Positions 48,083-56,672 of a stretch of DNA of 64,000 nt are shown here, piece by piece. A program made the translations under genes and the position numbers. The notes beneath the pieces were generated by a model. The model was not told the DNA's origin. It searched no databases and saw only the letters and a list, made by a program, of their open reading frames with translations. Every line of letters begins with the position of its first letter. The stretch's first letter is position 1. Location of the stretch: NCBI RefSeq assembly GCF_003344925.1, contig NZ_CP031188.1, forward strand, positions 432,501-496,500, written 5' to 3'. Source of the DNA: Flavobacterium arcticum. Its GTDB lineage: Bacteria; Bacteroidota; Bacteroidia; Flavobacteriales; Flavobacteriaceae.

Positions 48083-48108
48083 AAAAGCCCCGCAGATGCG
48101 GGGCTTTT
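48083..48108. terminator. Bidirectional terminator, SDR / folD
   Basis: AAAAGCCCCGCA-GA-TGCGGGGCTTTT between convergent genes. Confidence 0.85.
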
Positions 48109-48134
48109 ATATTATTATAAGTATAAATAAAAAT

Positions 48135-49019
48135 TTATTTTTTAAACTTACGTTGCTCTCGTGCTAGTAATGTATTTTTAAGCAACATAGCAATCGTCAT
48201 AGGTCCTACACCACCCGGAACTGGAGTAATAAATGATGCTTTTTTACTTACGTTTTCAAAATCTACATCACCTGTTATTCTGTATCCTTTCTCAGTTGTA
48301 TCATCAGCAACACGTGTAATACCCACATCAATTACTACTGCATCATCTTTTATCATTTCTGCTTTCAGGTAGTTAGGTACTCCAAGTGCTGTAATAATAA
48401 TATCGGCTTGAGTAGTTATCTGGTTAATGTTTTTAGTATGGCTATGTGTTAGGGTTACCGTACTATTACCTGGGAAACCTTTACGCCCCATTAATATACT
48501 CATGGGTCTACCTACAATGTGACTACGACCAATAACTACGGTATGCTTACCCGCAGTTTCTACATTATAACGCTCTAGCAGCTCTAATATACCAAATGGT
48601 GTAGCTGGGATAAAGGTTGTCATATCTAACGCCATTTTACCAAAGTTCTCAGGGTGGAAACCGTCTACATCTTTACTTGGGTCTATAGCCTCAATAACTT
48701 TTTGAGTATCTATCTGGTCTGGCAAAGGTAACTGTACTATAAAACCATCAATGTCATCATTTTGGTTTAGTTCCTCAATTTTTTTGAGTAGCTCCATTTC
48801 TGATGTTGTACTTGGCATTTTTACGAGTGTCGACTCAAAGCCTACACGCTCGCAAGCCTTTACTTTACTACCCACGTAGGTAAGGCTCGCACCATCATTA
48901 CCTACTATAACCGCAGCAAGATGAGGAACTTTCTCCCCGTTTTGTTTCATTTTTTCTACCTCGGCAGCGATCTCATTCTTGATATCGTTCGAGGTCTTTT
49001 TACCATCGAGTAATTGCAT
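48135..49019 (-). CDS. folD: Methylenetetrahydrofolate dehydrogenase / cyclohydrolase
   Basis: Bifunctional enzyme of one-carbon metabolism. The 294-residue sequence has YVGSKVKACERVGFES (catalytic Lys), DGFIVQLPLPDQID, DVDGFHPENFGKMAL, GRSHIVGRPMSILM and FITPVPGGVGPMTIAMLL. It is the gene after ffh, with a terminator between, so it probably has its own promoter. Confidence 0.96.
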   Translation of the reverse strand: MQLLDGKKTSNDIKNEIAAEVEKMKQNGEKVPHLAAVIVGNDGASLTYVGSKVKACERVGFESTLVKMPSTTSEMELLKKIEELNQNDDIDGFIVQLPLPDQIDTQKVIEAIDPSKDVDGFHPENFGKMALDMTTFIPATPFGILELLERYNVETAGKHTVVIGRSHIVGRPMSILMGRKGFPGNSTVTLTHSHTKNINQITTQADIIITALGVPNYLKAEMIKDDAVVIDVGITRVADDTTEKGYRITGDVDFENVSKKASFITPVPGGVGPMTIAMLLKNTLLAREQRKFKK

Positions 49020-49061
49020 AGTGTGATGTGTATTTAGTGTTTAGAATAGTAGTTAATTAAA

Positions 49062-49086
49062 AAAGACGCGGTTAAACCGCGTCTTT
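49062..49086 (-). terminator. ffh terminator
   Basis: AAAGACGCGGTT-TAACCGCGTCTTT hairpin followed on the minus strand by T residues. Confidence 0.8.
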
Positions 49087-49103
49087 ATATAAATATGTTG
49101 TTG

Positions 49104-50444
49104 TTATGGTTTCATGCCTTTCATTCCGCCCATCATTCGCATCATGTTTTTAGCTCCACCACCCTGCATCATCTTCATCATTTTACTCATTTGGTCAAAC
49201 TGCTTCAGTAGTTGGTTTACTTGTTGCACAGAAGTACCCGATCCTTTTGCAATACGTGATTTTCGTTTTGCATCTAAAACTGATGGTCTTGTACGTTCTA
49301 CAGGTGTCATAGAGTGTATAATAGCTTCTATATGCTTAAAAGCATCATCTTCTATCTCTACATCTTTAAGAGCTTTACCAGCACCAGGTATCATACCTAC
49401 AAGGTCTTTCATGTTACCCATTTTTTTAACCTGCTGTATCTGCGAAAGAAAATCATCGAAACCAAACTCATTCTTGGCAATTTTCTTCTGTAGTTTACGT
49501 GCTTCTTCTTCATCATATTGTTCCTGCGCTCTCTCTACAAGCGACACAACGTCACCCATACCAAGAATACGCTCTGCCATACGGTTAGGATAGAACACGT
49601 CTATCGCTTCCATTTTTTCGCCTGTACCTATAAACTTGATAGGTTTATCTACTACCGATTTAATTGAAATAGCTGCACCACCTCGTGTATCTCCATCAAG
49701 TTTTGTAAGGATAACACCATCAAAGTCTAACCTGTCGTTAAATGCCTTAGCAGTATTCACTGCATCTTGCCCCGTCATAGCGTCTACTACAAATAGGGTT
49801 TCCTGTGGTTGTATAGCTTTATGCACATTGGCAATTTCTTTCATCATCTCCTCATCGACAGCAAGACGACCCGCAGTATCGACAATAACTACATTAAAGC
49901 CGTTTGCCTTAGCATGCTTAATTGCATTTTGTGCAATCTCAACAGGGTTACGATTTCCTTCTTCGGAATATACCTCTACTCCTACTTGATCTCCCACTAC
50001 GTGTAGCTGATTAATAGCCGCAGGACGGTATATATCACAGGCTACTAATAATGGTTTCTTATTTTTCTTAGTTTTTAGAAAATTAGCAAGTTTACCAGAA
50101 AAGGTGGTTTTACCCGAACCTTGCAAACCTGACATTAATATTACTGATGGATTACCCGATAGGTTTATGCCTTCTGCATCACCCCCCATCAGTTCGGTAA
50201 GTTCATCTTTTACTAACTTTACCATTAGCTGCCCTGGTTGTAATGTAGTAAGTACATCCTGACCAAGTGCTTTTTCTTTTACCCTATTGGTAAACTCTTT
50301 GGCTATTTTAAAGTTAACATCGGCATCGAGTAATGCACGACGTACTTCTTTTAGAGTATCGGCAACATTTACTTCGGTAATTTTACCGTGACCTTTTAAT
50401 ATGTGTAAGGCTTTGTCTAATTTATCGCTTAAATTTTCGAACAT
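49104..50444 (-). CDS. ffh: Signal recognition particle protein Ffh
   Basis: GTPase that targets nascent membrane proteins together with SRP RNA and FtsY. The N and G domains have MSGLQGSGKTTFSGKLA, VACDIYRPAAINQL, VDTAGRLAVDEEMM and LTKLDGDTRGGAA. The Met-rich M domain ends in MMKMMQGGGAKNMMRMMGGM. Length 446 is usual. TAAATTTG (50474-50481, minus strand) precedes it. No SRP RNA was recognised nearby. Confidence 0.97.
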   Translation of the reverse strand: MFENLSDKLDKALHILKGHGKITEVNVADTLKEVRRALLDADVNFKIAKEFTNRVKEKALGQDVLTTLQPGQLMVKLVKDELTELMGGDAEGINLSGNPSVILMSGLQGSGKTTFSGKLANFLKTKKNKKPLLVACDIYRPAAINQLHVVGDQVGVEVYSEEGNRNPVEIAQNAIKHAKANGFNVVIVDTAGRLAVDEEMMKEIANVHKAIQPQETLFVVDAMTGQDAVNTAKAFNDRLDFDGVILTKLDGDTRGGAAISIKSVVDKPIKFIGTGEKMEAIDVFYPNRMAERILGMGDVVSLVERAQEQYDEEEARKLQKKIAKNEFGFDDFLSQIQQVKKMGNMKDLVGMIPGAGKALKDVEIEDDAFKHIEAIIHSMTPVERTRPSVLDAKRKSRIAKGSGTSVQQVNQLLKQFDQMSKMMKMMQGGGAKNMMRMMGGMKGMKP

Positions 50445-50517
50445 AAAAATCGAGAGTTTCTTTTATAGAACTGCAAATTTAATAATTTGATATGTAAGTT
50501 AGCAGAGTTATGGAAAT

Positions 50518-50545
50518 AAAAAAACCGACTCCGGGAAAGAGCCGG
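50518..50545 (-). terminator. Terminator-like hairpin upstream of ffh
   Basis: On the minus strand CCGGCTC, a 6-nt loop and GAGTCGG (one G-U pair) are followed by seven T residues. It lies upstream of ffh with no protein gene ending into it, so it would stop a minus-strand transcript from the structured region. A weaker plus-strand T-run follows the same stem. Confidence 0.6.
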
Positions 50546-50620
50546 CTTTTCTCTCGGAAAAAACCTGAATATTTAAAAAAAACACAACTATTCAATATAT
50601 TCTTTAAGTACTTTTTATTT

Positions 50621-50792
50621 TACTGTATGCCCTGCCGAAACGGATAACTAAACCGAGATAGCTTATGGATTGGCTCTTCGGCAAGGTGATAACAGTATCA
50701 AATTAATATTCATTGTAAAAGAAAGCTAAATCTTAAGCTTTTTAGTATCACCTGGGTAAAAACCAACTGTTACAGTTGGTTTTTGTTCCAGG
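50621..50792. ncRNA. Structured intergenic segment, candidate non-coding RNA
   Basis: No protein gene fills 50445-51060, but several perfect helices are nested here: TACTGT (50621) with ACAGTA (50692), TGCCGAA (50633) with TTCGGCA (50677), AGGTGATA (50684) with TATCACCT (50746), GAAAGCT with AGCTTTT (50721-50742), and a 12-bp hairpin AAAAACCAACTG/CAGTTGGTTTTT (50758-50784) clamped by CCTGG/CCAGG. The helix at 50684-50753 competes with the first one or forms a pseudoknot. No SRP, tmRNA or RNase P motifs are seen. Strand is undecided; the terminator at 50518 favours minus. Confidence 0.45.
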
Positions 50793-51060
50793 GATAAAGA
50801 AACTAGCATTTCTTTTTCATAGTATTGTAAGCCTACATGAGGCACTATATTTCAATTTCAAAATACTCAAGGACTTTAAAATGTCCTGTGTATTATTAAT
50901 AACATCCAAGTAATAAACCTCCCTACCTTGTTAACAAAATTTTAACATTTAAGATTTAATACTAAAAATGTTTATATTATCATATTTCATGTTAAAAAAC
51001 ATCATAATTATATCGGTTTAAAAAAAATTCATAATTTAACACCCACTTTTATACGCCAAA

Positions 51061-51582
51061 ATGAAAAAAACTTCGCTTTCAGGTATTTGTGAAGAAATTA
51101 CATTTTCCAGTTTTTTTAAGGATCATGCAAAATCACTTCGCAACTATCTTTTTTACAAATTCGGTAATGAGGAACAAGCAGATGATGTTACCCAAGAGGC
51201 TTTTATAAAGCTATGGCAAAACTGTGCCGATGTGCCACCAGAAAAAGCAAAGTCTTTTTTATATACCGTAGCCAACAATACATCGCTTAATCATATTGCT
51301 CACCAAAAGGTTGTATTACAGTATGTGAAAAAAAACACCCATGTATATACTGATGGGCAAGACCCTGAGTTTTTAATGGAAGAAGAGCAATTTAAAGTGA
51401 AACTACAAAAAGCTATTGATGGACTTACCGAAGCGCAACGAACTGCTTTTTTGTTACACCGTATAGATGGAAAGAAATATCATGAAATAGCCGAAATACT
51501 TGGTATTAGTATTAAAGCTGTAGAAAAAAGAATTCATGGTGCACTAGTAGAGTTGCGAAAAGAAATTGAAAATATGAGGTAG
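51061..51582 (+). CDS. ECF sigma factor, FecI-like
   Basis: A 173-residue sigma factor with region 2 (SLRNYLFYKFGNEEQADDVT, AFIKLWQN, FLYTVANNTSLNHIA) and region 4 (GLTEAQRTAFLLHRIDGKKY and a helix-turn-helix in ILGISIKAVEKRIHGAL). It is followed by an anti-sigma FecR gene and a TonB-dependent receptor, the arrangement of cell-surface signalling, so it should be released when the receptor binds its ligand. Confidence 0.94.
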   Translation: MKKTSLSGICEEITFSSFFKDHAKSLRNYLFYKFGNEEQADDVTQEAFIKLWQNCADVPPEKAKSFLYTVANNTSLNHIAHQKVVLQYVKKNTHVYTDGQDPEFLMEEEQFKVKLQKAIDGLTEAQRTAFLLHRIDGKKYHEIAEILGISIKAVEKRIHGALVELRKEIENMR

Positions 51583-51624
51583 GGAAAATGACAGTATAAC
51601 TGTTATATATAAAAACGAGGAATA

Positions 51625-52518
51625 ATGAAAGATGATATAAAACTGGCAAAATGGCTTGATGGTAGGATGACCGAGAGAGAGTTACAGGAGTTTGAAGCGT
51701 TGCCTGGCTTTGAAACATATCGTAAAATTAAAGAATATTCAGGAGCATTAGCTGCACCTGATACTGATGTAGATCATATTTACCAAAATGTTATACGTAA
51801 TAAGGACAAGAAAAATAAGGTAATAAAATTAACACCTTGGATAGCTAAAATTGCTGCTGTATTAGTAGTAACTTTAGGAGTATCTTATTTTTTCTACACT
51901 ACACATACTACTAACACGATAGCAGAAGCAGGGACGCGTACTGAATTTTTATTACCCGATAATTCATCGGTAGTACTAAATGCAGATTCTAAGGCTGAGT
52001 TTAAAACATGGAACTGGGATAACAACCGTAAAATAGAACTTGAAGGCGAAGCATTTTTTAAAGTTGCTAAAGGTAAAAAATTTGATGTTGTTACCAGTTT
52101 AGGAACTGTAACCGTAGTAGGAACACAGTTTAATGTAAAAGCGCGCGAAGACCGTTTTGATGTTACCTGTTTTGAAGGCAAGGTAATGGTAAAAAGTAAT
52201 GGTAAAGAGATACTGCTAACCCCAGGGCAAAGTGCTATATTTGAAAATGGCAAGAACCTAAACATTCCGCTTGAAGAAAACGCAGAACCAAGCTGGATTA
52301 ACTATGAAGTATATTTCCATAAGGAGAGTCTTGCTAATGTAATTGCAGAAATGGAACGTCAATATAATATAACAATAAGTCTACCTGAAAATATTGATAG
52401 TCCTTTTAATGGTGCATTACCAATGAATGACTTAGATACAGCTCTTGATAATATAACGAGTATATATCATTTAAAAGCAGAAAAATCAGGTAATAGAATC
52501 GTATTAACCTCTGAATGA
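51625..52518 (+). CDS. FecR-family anti-sigma factor
   Basis: A 297-residue inner-membrane protein: a cytoplasmic N-terminal anti-sigma segment, one helix at about 73-91, and a periplasmic FecR domain (AGTRTEFLLPDNSSVVLNAD, FDVVTSLGTVTVVGTQFNVK) ending in a DUF4974-like part (HKESLANVIAEMERQYNITI). It holds the sigma factor until the receptor's signalling domain contacts it. Its stop overlaps the receptor start (ATGA). Confidence 0.94.
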   Translation: MKDDIKLAKWLDGRMTERELQEFEALPGFETYRKIKEYSGALAAPDTDVDHIYQNVIRNKDKKNKVIKLTPWIAKIAAVLVVTLGVSYFFYTTHTTNTIAEAGTRTEFLLPDNSSVVLNADSKAEFKTWNWDNNRKIELEGEAFFKVAKGKKFDVVTSLGTVTVVGTQFNVKAREDRFDVTCFEGKVMVKSNGKEILLTPGQSAIFENGKNLNIPLEENAEPSWINYEVYFHKESLANVIAEMERQYNITISLPENIDSPFNGALPMNDLDTALDNITSIYHLKAEKSGNRIVLTSE

Positions 52519-55055
52519 GATTAAACATAAAGTGTTTATTACTTTTAATATCTATTCTCTTTTTCGCCCCCAAAACCTTTGGGCAGGACGGACAGCAACT
52601 TATTGCTTTAAGACAGGTACTCGATACCATTGCAGTACAACATAATGTGAAATTTAATTATGCTGAAAAAGATATTTTTCAACACACTCTAACTTTGCCC
52701 GAAGCTTCTATGCCGCTTCGGGCAAAGTTGGTTTATATAACCAATCGTACAGGGCTTACTTATAAAGAAAACGGAGAATATATAGTATTATATAAAGGCA
52801 CTAGAATTCAAAATAAAAAATTCTGTGCCTACATTACCGATGAGTATGGATATATAATAGAAAATGCCTCTATTCAAATAAGCGATAATAAAAGTATTGT
52901 AGCGGGAATAGATGGCTATTTTGAATTAAACACCTCTTCATTACCCGAAAAAATTTATGTAGGTCATCTAGGCTATAAACCTGTAAGCATATCAATATCC
53001 GAATATACAGGCGATTGTCTTAATATAAAGCTACAAATAGCCCCATTAGAACTAAAAGAAATTATTACAGAGCGTTACCTTACTACAGGTATCTCTAAGA
53101 AAAAAGACGGAAGCTTTAATATTATCCCTAAAAAATTTGGTATTCTTCCTGGACTTATAGAACCAGACGTACTGCTTGCTATGCAACAATTGCCAGGTAT
53201 AACTAGTATAGATGAGACAGTTTCTAATATTAATGTAAGAGGAGGTACACACGACCAAAATCTTTTTATGTGGAATGGTATACGCCTTTTTCAAACTGGT
53301 CATTTTTTCGGGCTAATTTCTGCCATCAACCCCAATATTGCATATAACATAAAAATTGCCAAAAATGGTACTTCGGCATTTTATGGCGAAAGCGTTTCGA
53401 GTGTGGTTGATATCTCTTCTAAAACATCAAACATCGAAAACGGAAATACAAGTATTGGTAGTAATATGATAAATGCAGATTTTTATACTAAATTAAAAAT
53501 TTCAGAAAAAGCAAATATTGAACTCTCGGCTCGTCGTTCTTTTACAGATGCACTTGACTTCCCTACTTATACAAAATATTCACAACGAATATTTCAAAAC
53601 ACTATAGTTACAGAACTTGCTAATAGTACTGATGTAAATTATAAAAGTGATAAAGAATTTTATTTTTATGATTTTACAGGACAATACCATCAAAAAATAA
53701 ATGATAAACATGATGTATACCTACATCTGATAGGTATAGATAATAGTTTAGATTTTACACAAGGTACTGTAAATGCTACAAATATAATAACCACCCTTAG
53801 TAGCTTAAATCAACAGACTCTTGGTGTAGCCGCGGGCTGGGAGACCAAGTGGAATGAAAACAATAGTAGTAATTTTAGTATTTACGGCTCTTTTTATGAT
53901 GTAGATGGAACTAATAGAGCCTTAGAGACAGAAGAGACTATAAAACAGGAAAATAAAATACAGGCCTATGGTTTTCGGTATAGCAATGTTAATATGCTAA
54001 CCAATATGTATAAGCTACATAGTGGCTACCAACTTGATCAATTGAAAGTAGAGAATATAGATGTAATGAGTAATCCTGAATCAGTGCGAAGCACTAACCA
54101 AGTTTTACGCACACATGCAATAATTGGTGAAATAGAATATAACCCCGAACAAGAAAAAGTGTATGTACGAACAGGATTACGCTTTAACTATATTGAACAG
54201 CTAAGAGCCATATATATGGAACCACGCCTACAATTTAATTATAAAATGAACGATACTTGGCAAATGGAAATACTTGCCGAACTGAAGAGCCAAACTACAA
54301 CACAGATAGTAGAACTACAAGCTGATTTTTTGGGAATAGAAAACAAACGATGGGTACTCGCTAATGATATTGATGTACCAATACAACACAGTAGCCAAGT
54401 TTCTGCAGGAATAACTTATAAAGACAAGGGATGGCTTGTAGCTATAGATAATTTTTATAAAAGAGTAAATGGCATTACTACTTATAGTCAGGCTTTTCAA
54501 AATCAACTAGAACAAGTAGAGTCTACAGGTAATTATAGTGTATATGGCACTGAATTTTTAATACAAAAACAATATCGTAATTTTTATGCATGGTTAAGCT
54601 ATACTTGGAACAATAATAAATACCGCTTTGAAGATATAGAACCCATAAAGTTTAGCAACAACTTTGAAATAAATCATAGTATAAATACAGCAGCTATATA
54701 CGAATGGAATAACTTTAAAATTGCATTAGGGTCTAAGTGGTTTACAGGTAAACCAGTAACACAACCACTGCTCAATATACCTATATATGATAATAATGGA
54801 AACCCATCTATATTATATGAATACCCTAATACTGATAATCTAAATGATTTTTTGCAAGTGAATTTTTCTGCTTCTTACCGCTGGGATATAAACCCTAAAG
54901 TACAAATGCAATTTGGGCTGTCGATACTTAATATTTTTAATCGTAAAAATATCATTAATCGCTATTACCGTATTAATGCCAATGATGATATTGAGGTAGT
55001 AAACACCTATGCACTAGAGCGCACTCCTAATGCTTTAATAAAACTTAGTTTTTAG
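52515..55055 (+). CDS. TonB-dependent transducer with STN signalling domain
   Basis: An 846-residue outer-membrane receptor. After the signal peptide (to KTFGQ), residues about 25-100 form a secretin/TonB N-terminal domain (LRQVLDTIAVQHNVKFNYAE), which contacts FecR. Next is a carboxypeptidase-like regulatory domain (about 110-180), a plug (VLLAMQQLPGITSIDETVSN, INVRGGTHDQNLFMWNG) and a 22-strand barrel ending LIKLSF. No SusD partner follows, so the ligand is more likely a siderophore, cofactor or peptide than a polysaccharide. Confidence 0.92.
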   Translation: MRLNIKCLLLLISILFFAPKTFGQDGQQLIALRQVLDTIAVQHNVKFNYAEKDIFQHTLTLPEASMPLRAKLVYITNRTGLTYKENGEYIVLYKGTRIQNKKFCAYITDEYGYIIENASIQISDNKSIVAGIDGYFELNTSSLPEKIYVGHLGYKPVSISISEYTGDCLNIKLQIAPLELKEIITERYLTTGISKKKDGSFNIIPKKFGILPGLIEPDVLLAMQQLPGITSIDETVSNINVRGGTHDQNLFMWNGIRLFQTGHFFGLISAINPNIAYNIKIAKNGTSAFYGESVSSVVDISSKTSNIENGNTSIGSNMINADFYTKLKISEKANIELSARRSFTDALDFPTYTKYSQRIFQNTIVTELANSTDVNYKSDKEFYFYDFTGQYHQKINDKHDVYLHLIGIDNSLDFTQGTVNATNIITTLSSLNQQTLGVAAGWETKWNENNSSNFSIYGSFYDVDGTNRALETEETIKQENKIQAYGFRYSNVNMLTNMYKLHSGYQLDQLKVENIDVMSNPESVRSTNQVLRTHAIIGEIEYNPEQEKVYVRTGLRFNYIEQLRAIYMEPRLQFNYKMNDTWQMEILAELKSQTTTQIVELQADFLGIENKRWVLANDIDVPIQHSSQVSAGITYKDKGWLVAIDNFYKRVNGITTYSQAFQNQLEQVESTGNYSVYGTEFLIQKQYRNFYAWLSYTWNNNKYRFEDIEPIKFSNNFEINHSINTAAIYEWNNFKIALGSKWFTGKPVTQPLLNIPIYDNNGNPSILYEYPNTDNLNDFLQVNFSASYRWDINPKVQMQFGLSILNIFNRKNIINRYYRINANDDIEVVNTYALERTPNALIKLSF

Positions 55056-55116
55056 TTGCCTATATCTTATTATAACAACTGTAATAATTACTAATATAAT
55101 TATATTAGTAGCATAA

Positions 55117-55146
55117 AAAAATCCGCCACGATTGTGACGGATTTTA
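55117..55146. terminator. Bidirectional terminator between receptor and PNGase F-like gene
   Basis: AAAATCCGcCAC-GATT-GTGaCGGATTTT with A/T runs, one mismatch. Confidence 0.75.
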
Positions 55147-55169
55147 ATAAAATTAGCTAAACATTTTTT

Positions 55170-56558
55170 CTACTTCTTAACAATTTTTCTTGTAGCTGTA
55201 ATACCATTATTAAATTCTGCTGTTATAATATATACACCGCTTTGCAATGTAGAAAGATCAGCACTATTTGTAGTTCCTGTATATACTGTTTGCCCTAAAG
55301 TATTAGTAACACTTACTCTTTTTACCATTGCATTATCAGTAGTATTTATAGTAACAACATCTACAACAGGGTTAGGAGAAACACTAAAAGATGCCATATC
55401 AAAATCAGTAGTACTAAGCATTGGTGCTTCACCTTGCAAGTATACTGACGTTGGGAAATACCCTTGATTATCGGCAAATTGTGCATCTGGAACCTCTATT
55501 CTAAAACTGTGCTCTCCTGCACTAAGATCTCCAAGCTCTACAACACGATTAGGGATTTTATCCCCTGGACACCAGTTATTCCAAGCCCATGCTGCATCAG
55601 TATCGGGTCTATAAACCTGAGGATTAGCTCCACAGTCAATATAAATACAACTTGGTTGTGTATTATAATATCTATAAGGCACACAAGAAACACCACCTGG
55701 TTTATAGGTTAGCACTTGTGCATCGTCAAAATATACAAAATGATTACGTCTAATGTACTCCTCACCACCATTATTAGAACCGTGGTTTGAGGTTATAAGA
55801 TAAAGTTTTACGTTAGAAACATCTTGCTCTAGTGTAAAACTAAATGTTTTTACAGTTTGTCCTAAAACATCAGTTCCGTCAAACGTATAATTTTTTAATT
55901 CATATTTATGCGATAAAGATATTACATAGTTATCTGTATTATCAACACTATCGTCAAAAGTAGAAGTAAAATCTAAAGAGCCCATATACACATCATTTCT
56001 GTCTTCACAACCATCAATTTCTACCGCAGCTCCACCTTGACCAGGACCACCTTGGTAACCATATACCTCAAGTTCTACCCAAAAATCAAAATCGTCTGTA
56101 ATAGCTTCATTATGAAACAATTTTGTAAGATGATCTAATTCATATACATAAGGAACGGCATTAGGATCAGTTACGTTTTTATCCATAAAAGGAGTAATAA
56201 AACGACCTATTTCTAATCTTCCTACTTCTCCATAAACGTATGATGTTTGTCCTTTAGGAACCAATACCAAGTTTACATTACCTATCCTGTCATAATTATC
56301 ACAAAGAGGATTAAGAGTAACTGTCATAGTTAGTGTATTACCAAAAGAGTTCAGTTGCTCTTCGGTAAGCATTTTACCATAAGATGAATTGCTATTTCTT
56401 ATAGCCCCTTCAGGAACGGGTTCATCTACAGTACCTTCATACATGCCATAATAAACGGCTTGGTCAAATACATTAAGGCTGTACGGATCTTGTGCTAAAG
56501 CAGTCGAACCAACAAAAAGCGATACAAATAAAGTTAGTTGTAGTAGTGTTTTTTTCAT
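55170..56558 (-). CDS. PNGase F-like secreted glycoamidase with T9SS sorting tail
   Basis: A 462-residue exported protein: signal peptide (1-22), a PNGase F-like region and a type A sorting domain (about 391-462, SVSPNPVVDVVTIN to RKIVKK). The text CDNYDRIGNV followed by EIGRFITPF parallels CDEWDRYANV and EIGRFITPY of Elizabethkingia PNGase F, keeping the catalytic Asp (Asp90). A second block with GGEEYIRRNH (Glu266/267), and NNWCPGDKIPNRV parallel AGWCPGMAVPTRI. This suggests release of N-glycans from glycoproteins, or glycoprotein binding. Activity is inferred. Confidence 0.78.
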   Translation of the reverse strand: MKKTLLQLTLFVSLFVGSTALAQDPYSLNVFDQAVYYGMYEGTVDEPVPEGAIRNSNSSYGKMLTEEQLNSFGNTLTMTVTLNPLCDNYDRIGNVNLVLVPKGQTSYVYGEVGRLEIGRFITPFMDKNVTDPNAVPYVYELDHLTKLFHNEAITDDFDFWVELEVYGYQGGPGQGGAAVEIDGCEDRNDVYMGSLDFTSTFDDSVDNTDNYVISLSHKYELKNYTFDGTDVLGQTVKTFSFTLEQDVSNVKLYLITSNHGSNNGGEEYIRRNHFVYFDDAQVLTYKPGGVSCVPYRYYNTQPSCIYIDCGANPQVYRPDTDAAWAWNNWCPGDKIPNRVVELGDLSAGEHSFRIEVPDAQFADNQGYFPTSVYLQGEAPMLSTTDFDMASFSVSPNPVVDVVTINTTDNAMVKRVSVTNTLGQTVYTGTTNSADLSTLQSGVYIITAEFNNGITATRKIVKK

Positions 56559-56672
56559 AGTTTAAATAGTTTGAAGGCGTAATTTAAGATTTTTTTCAAT
56601 CATTACTCTTTATAAAACCTCTAAAATTAAACTATCAATAAAAAAAAACTAAATTATTTAAAATTGTTATAT

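Noticed and set aside
50665..50706. 13-codon frame that could be a leader peptide
   Set aside because: It lies across the paired bases of the structured segment and has no run of regulatory codons; chance is more likely.
50518..50792. SRP RNA, tmRNA or RNase P RNA beside ffh
   Set aside because: The SRP domain IV motif, a tRNA-like end with GTTCGAATC and the RNase P core motifs are not visible on either strand.
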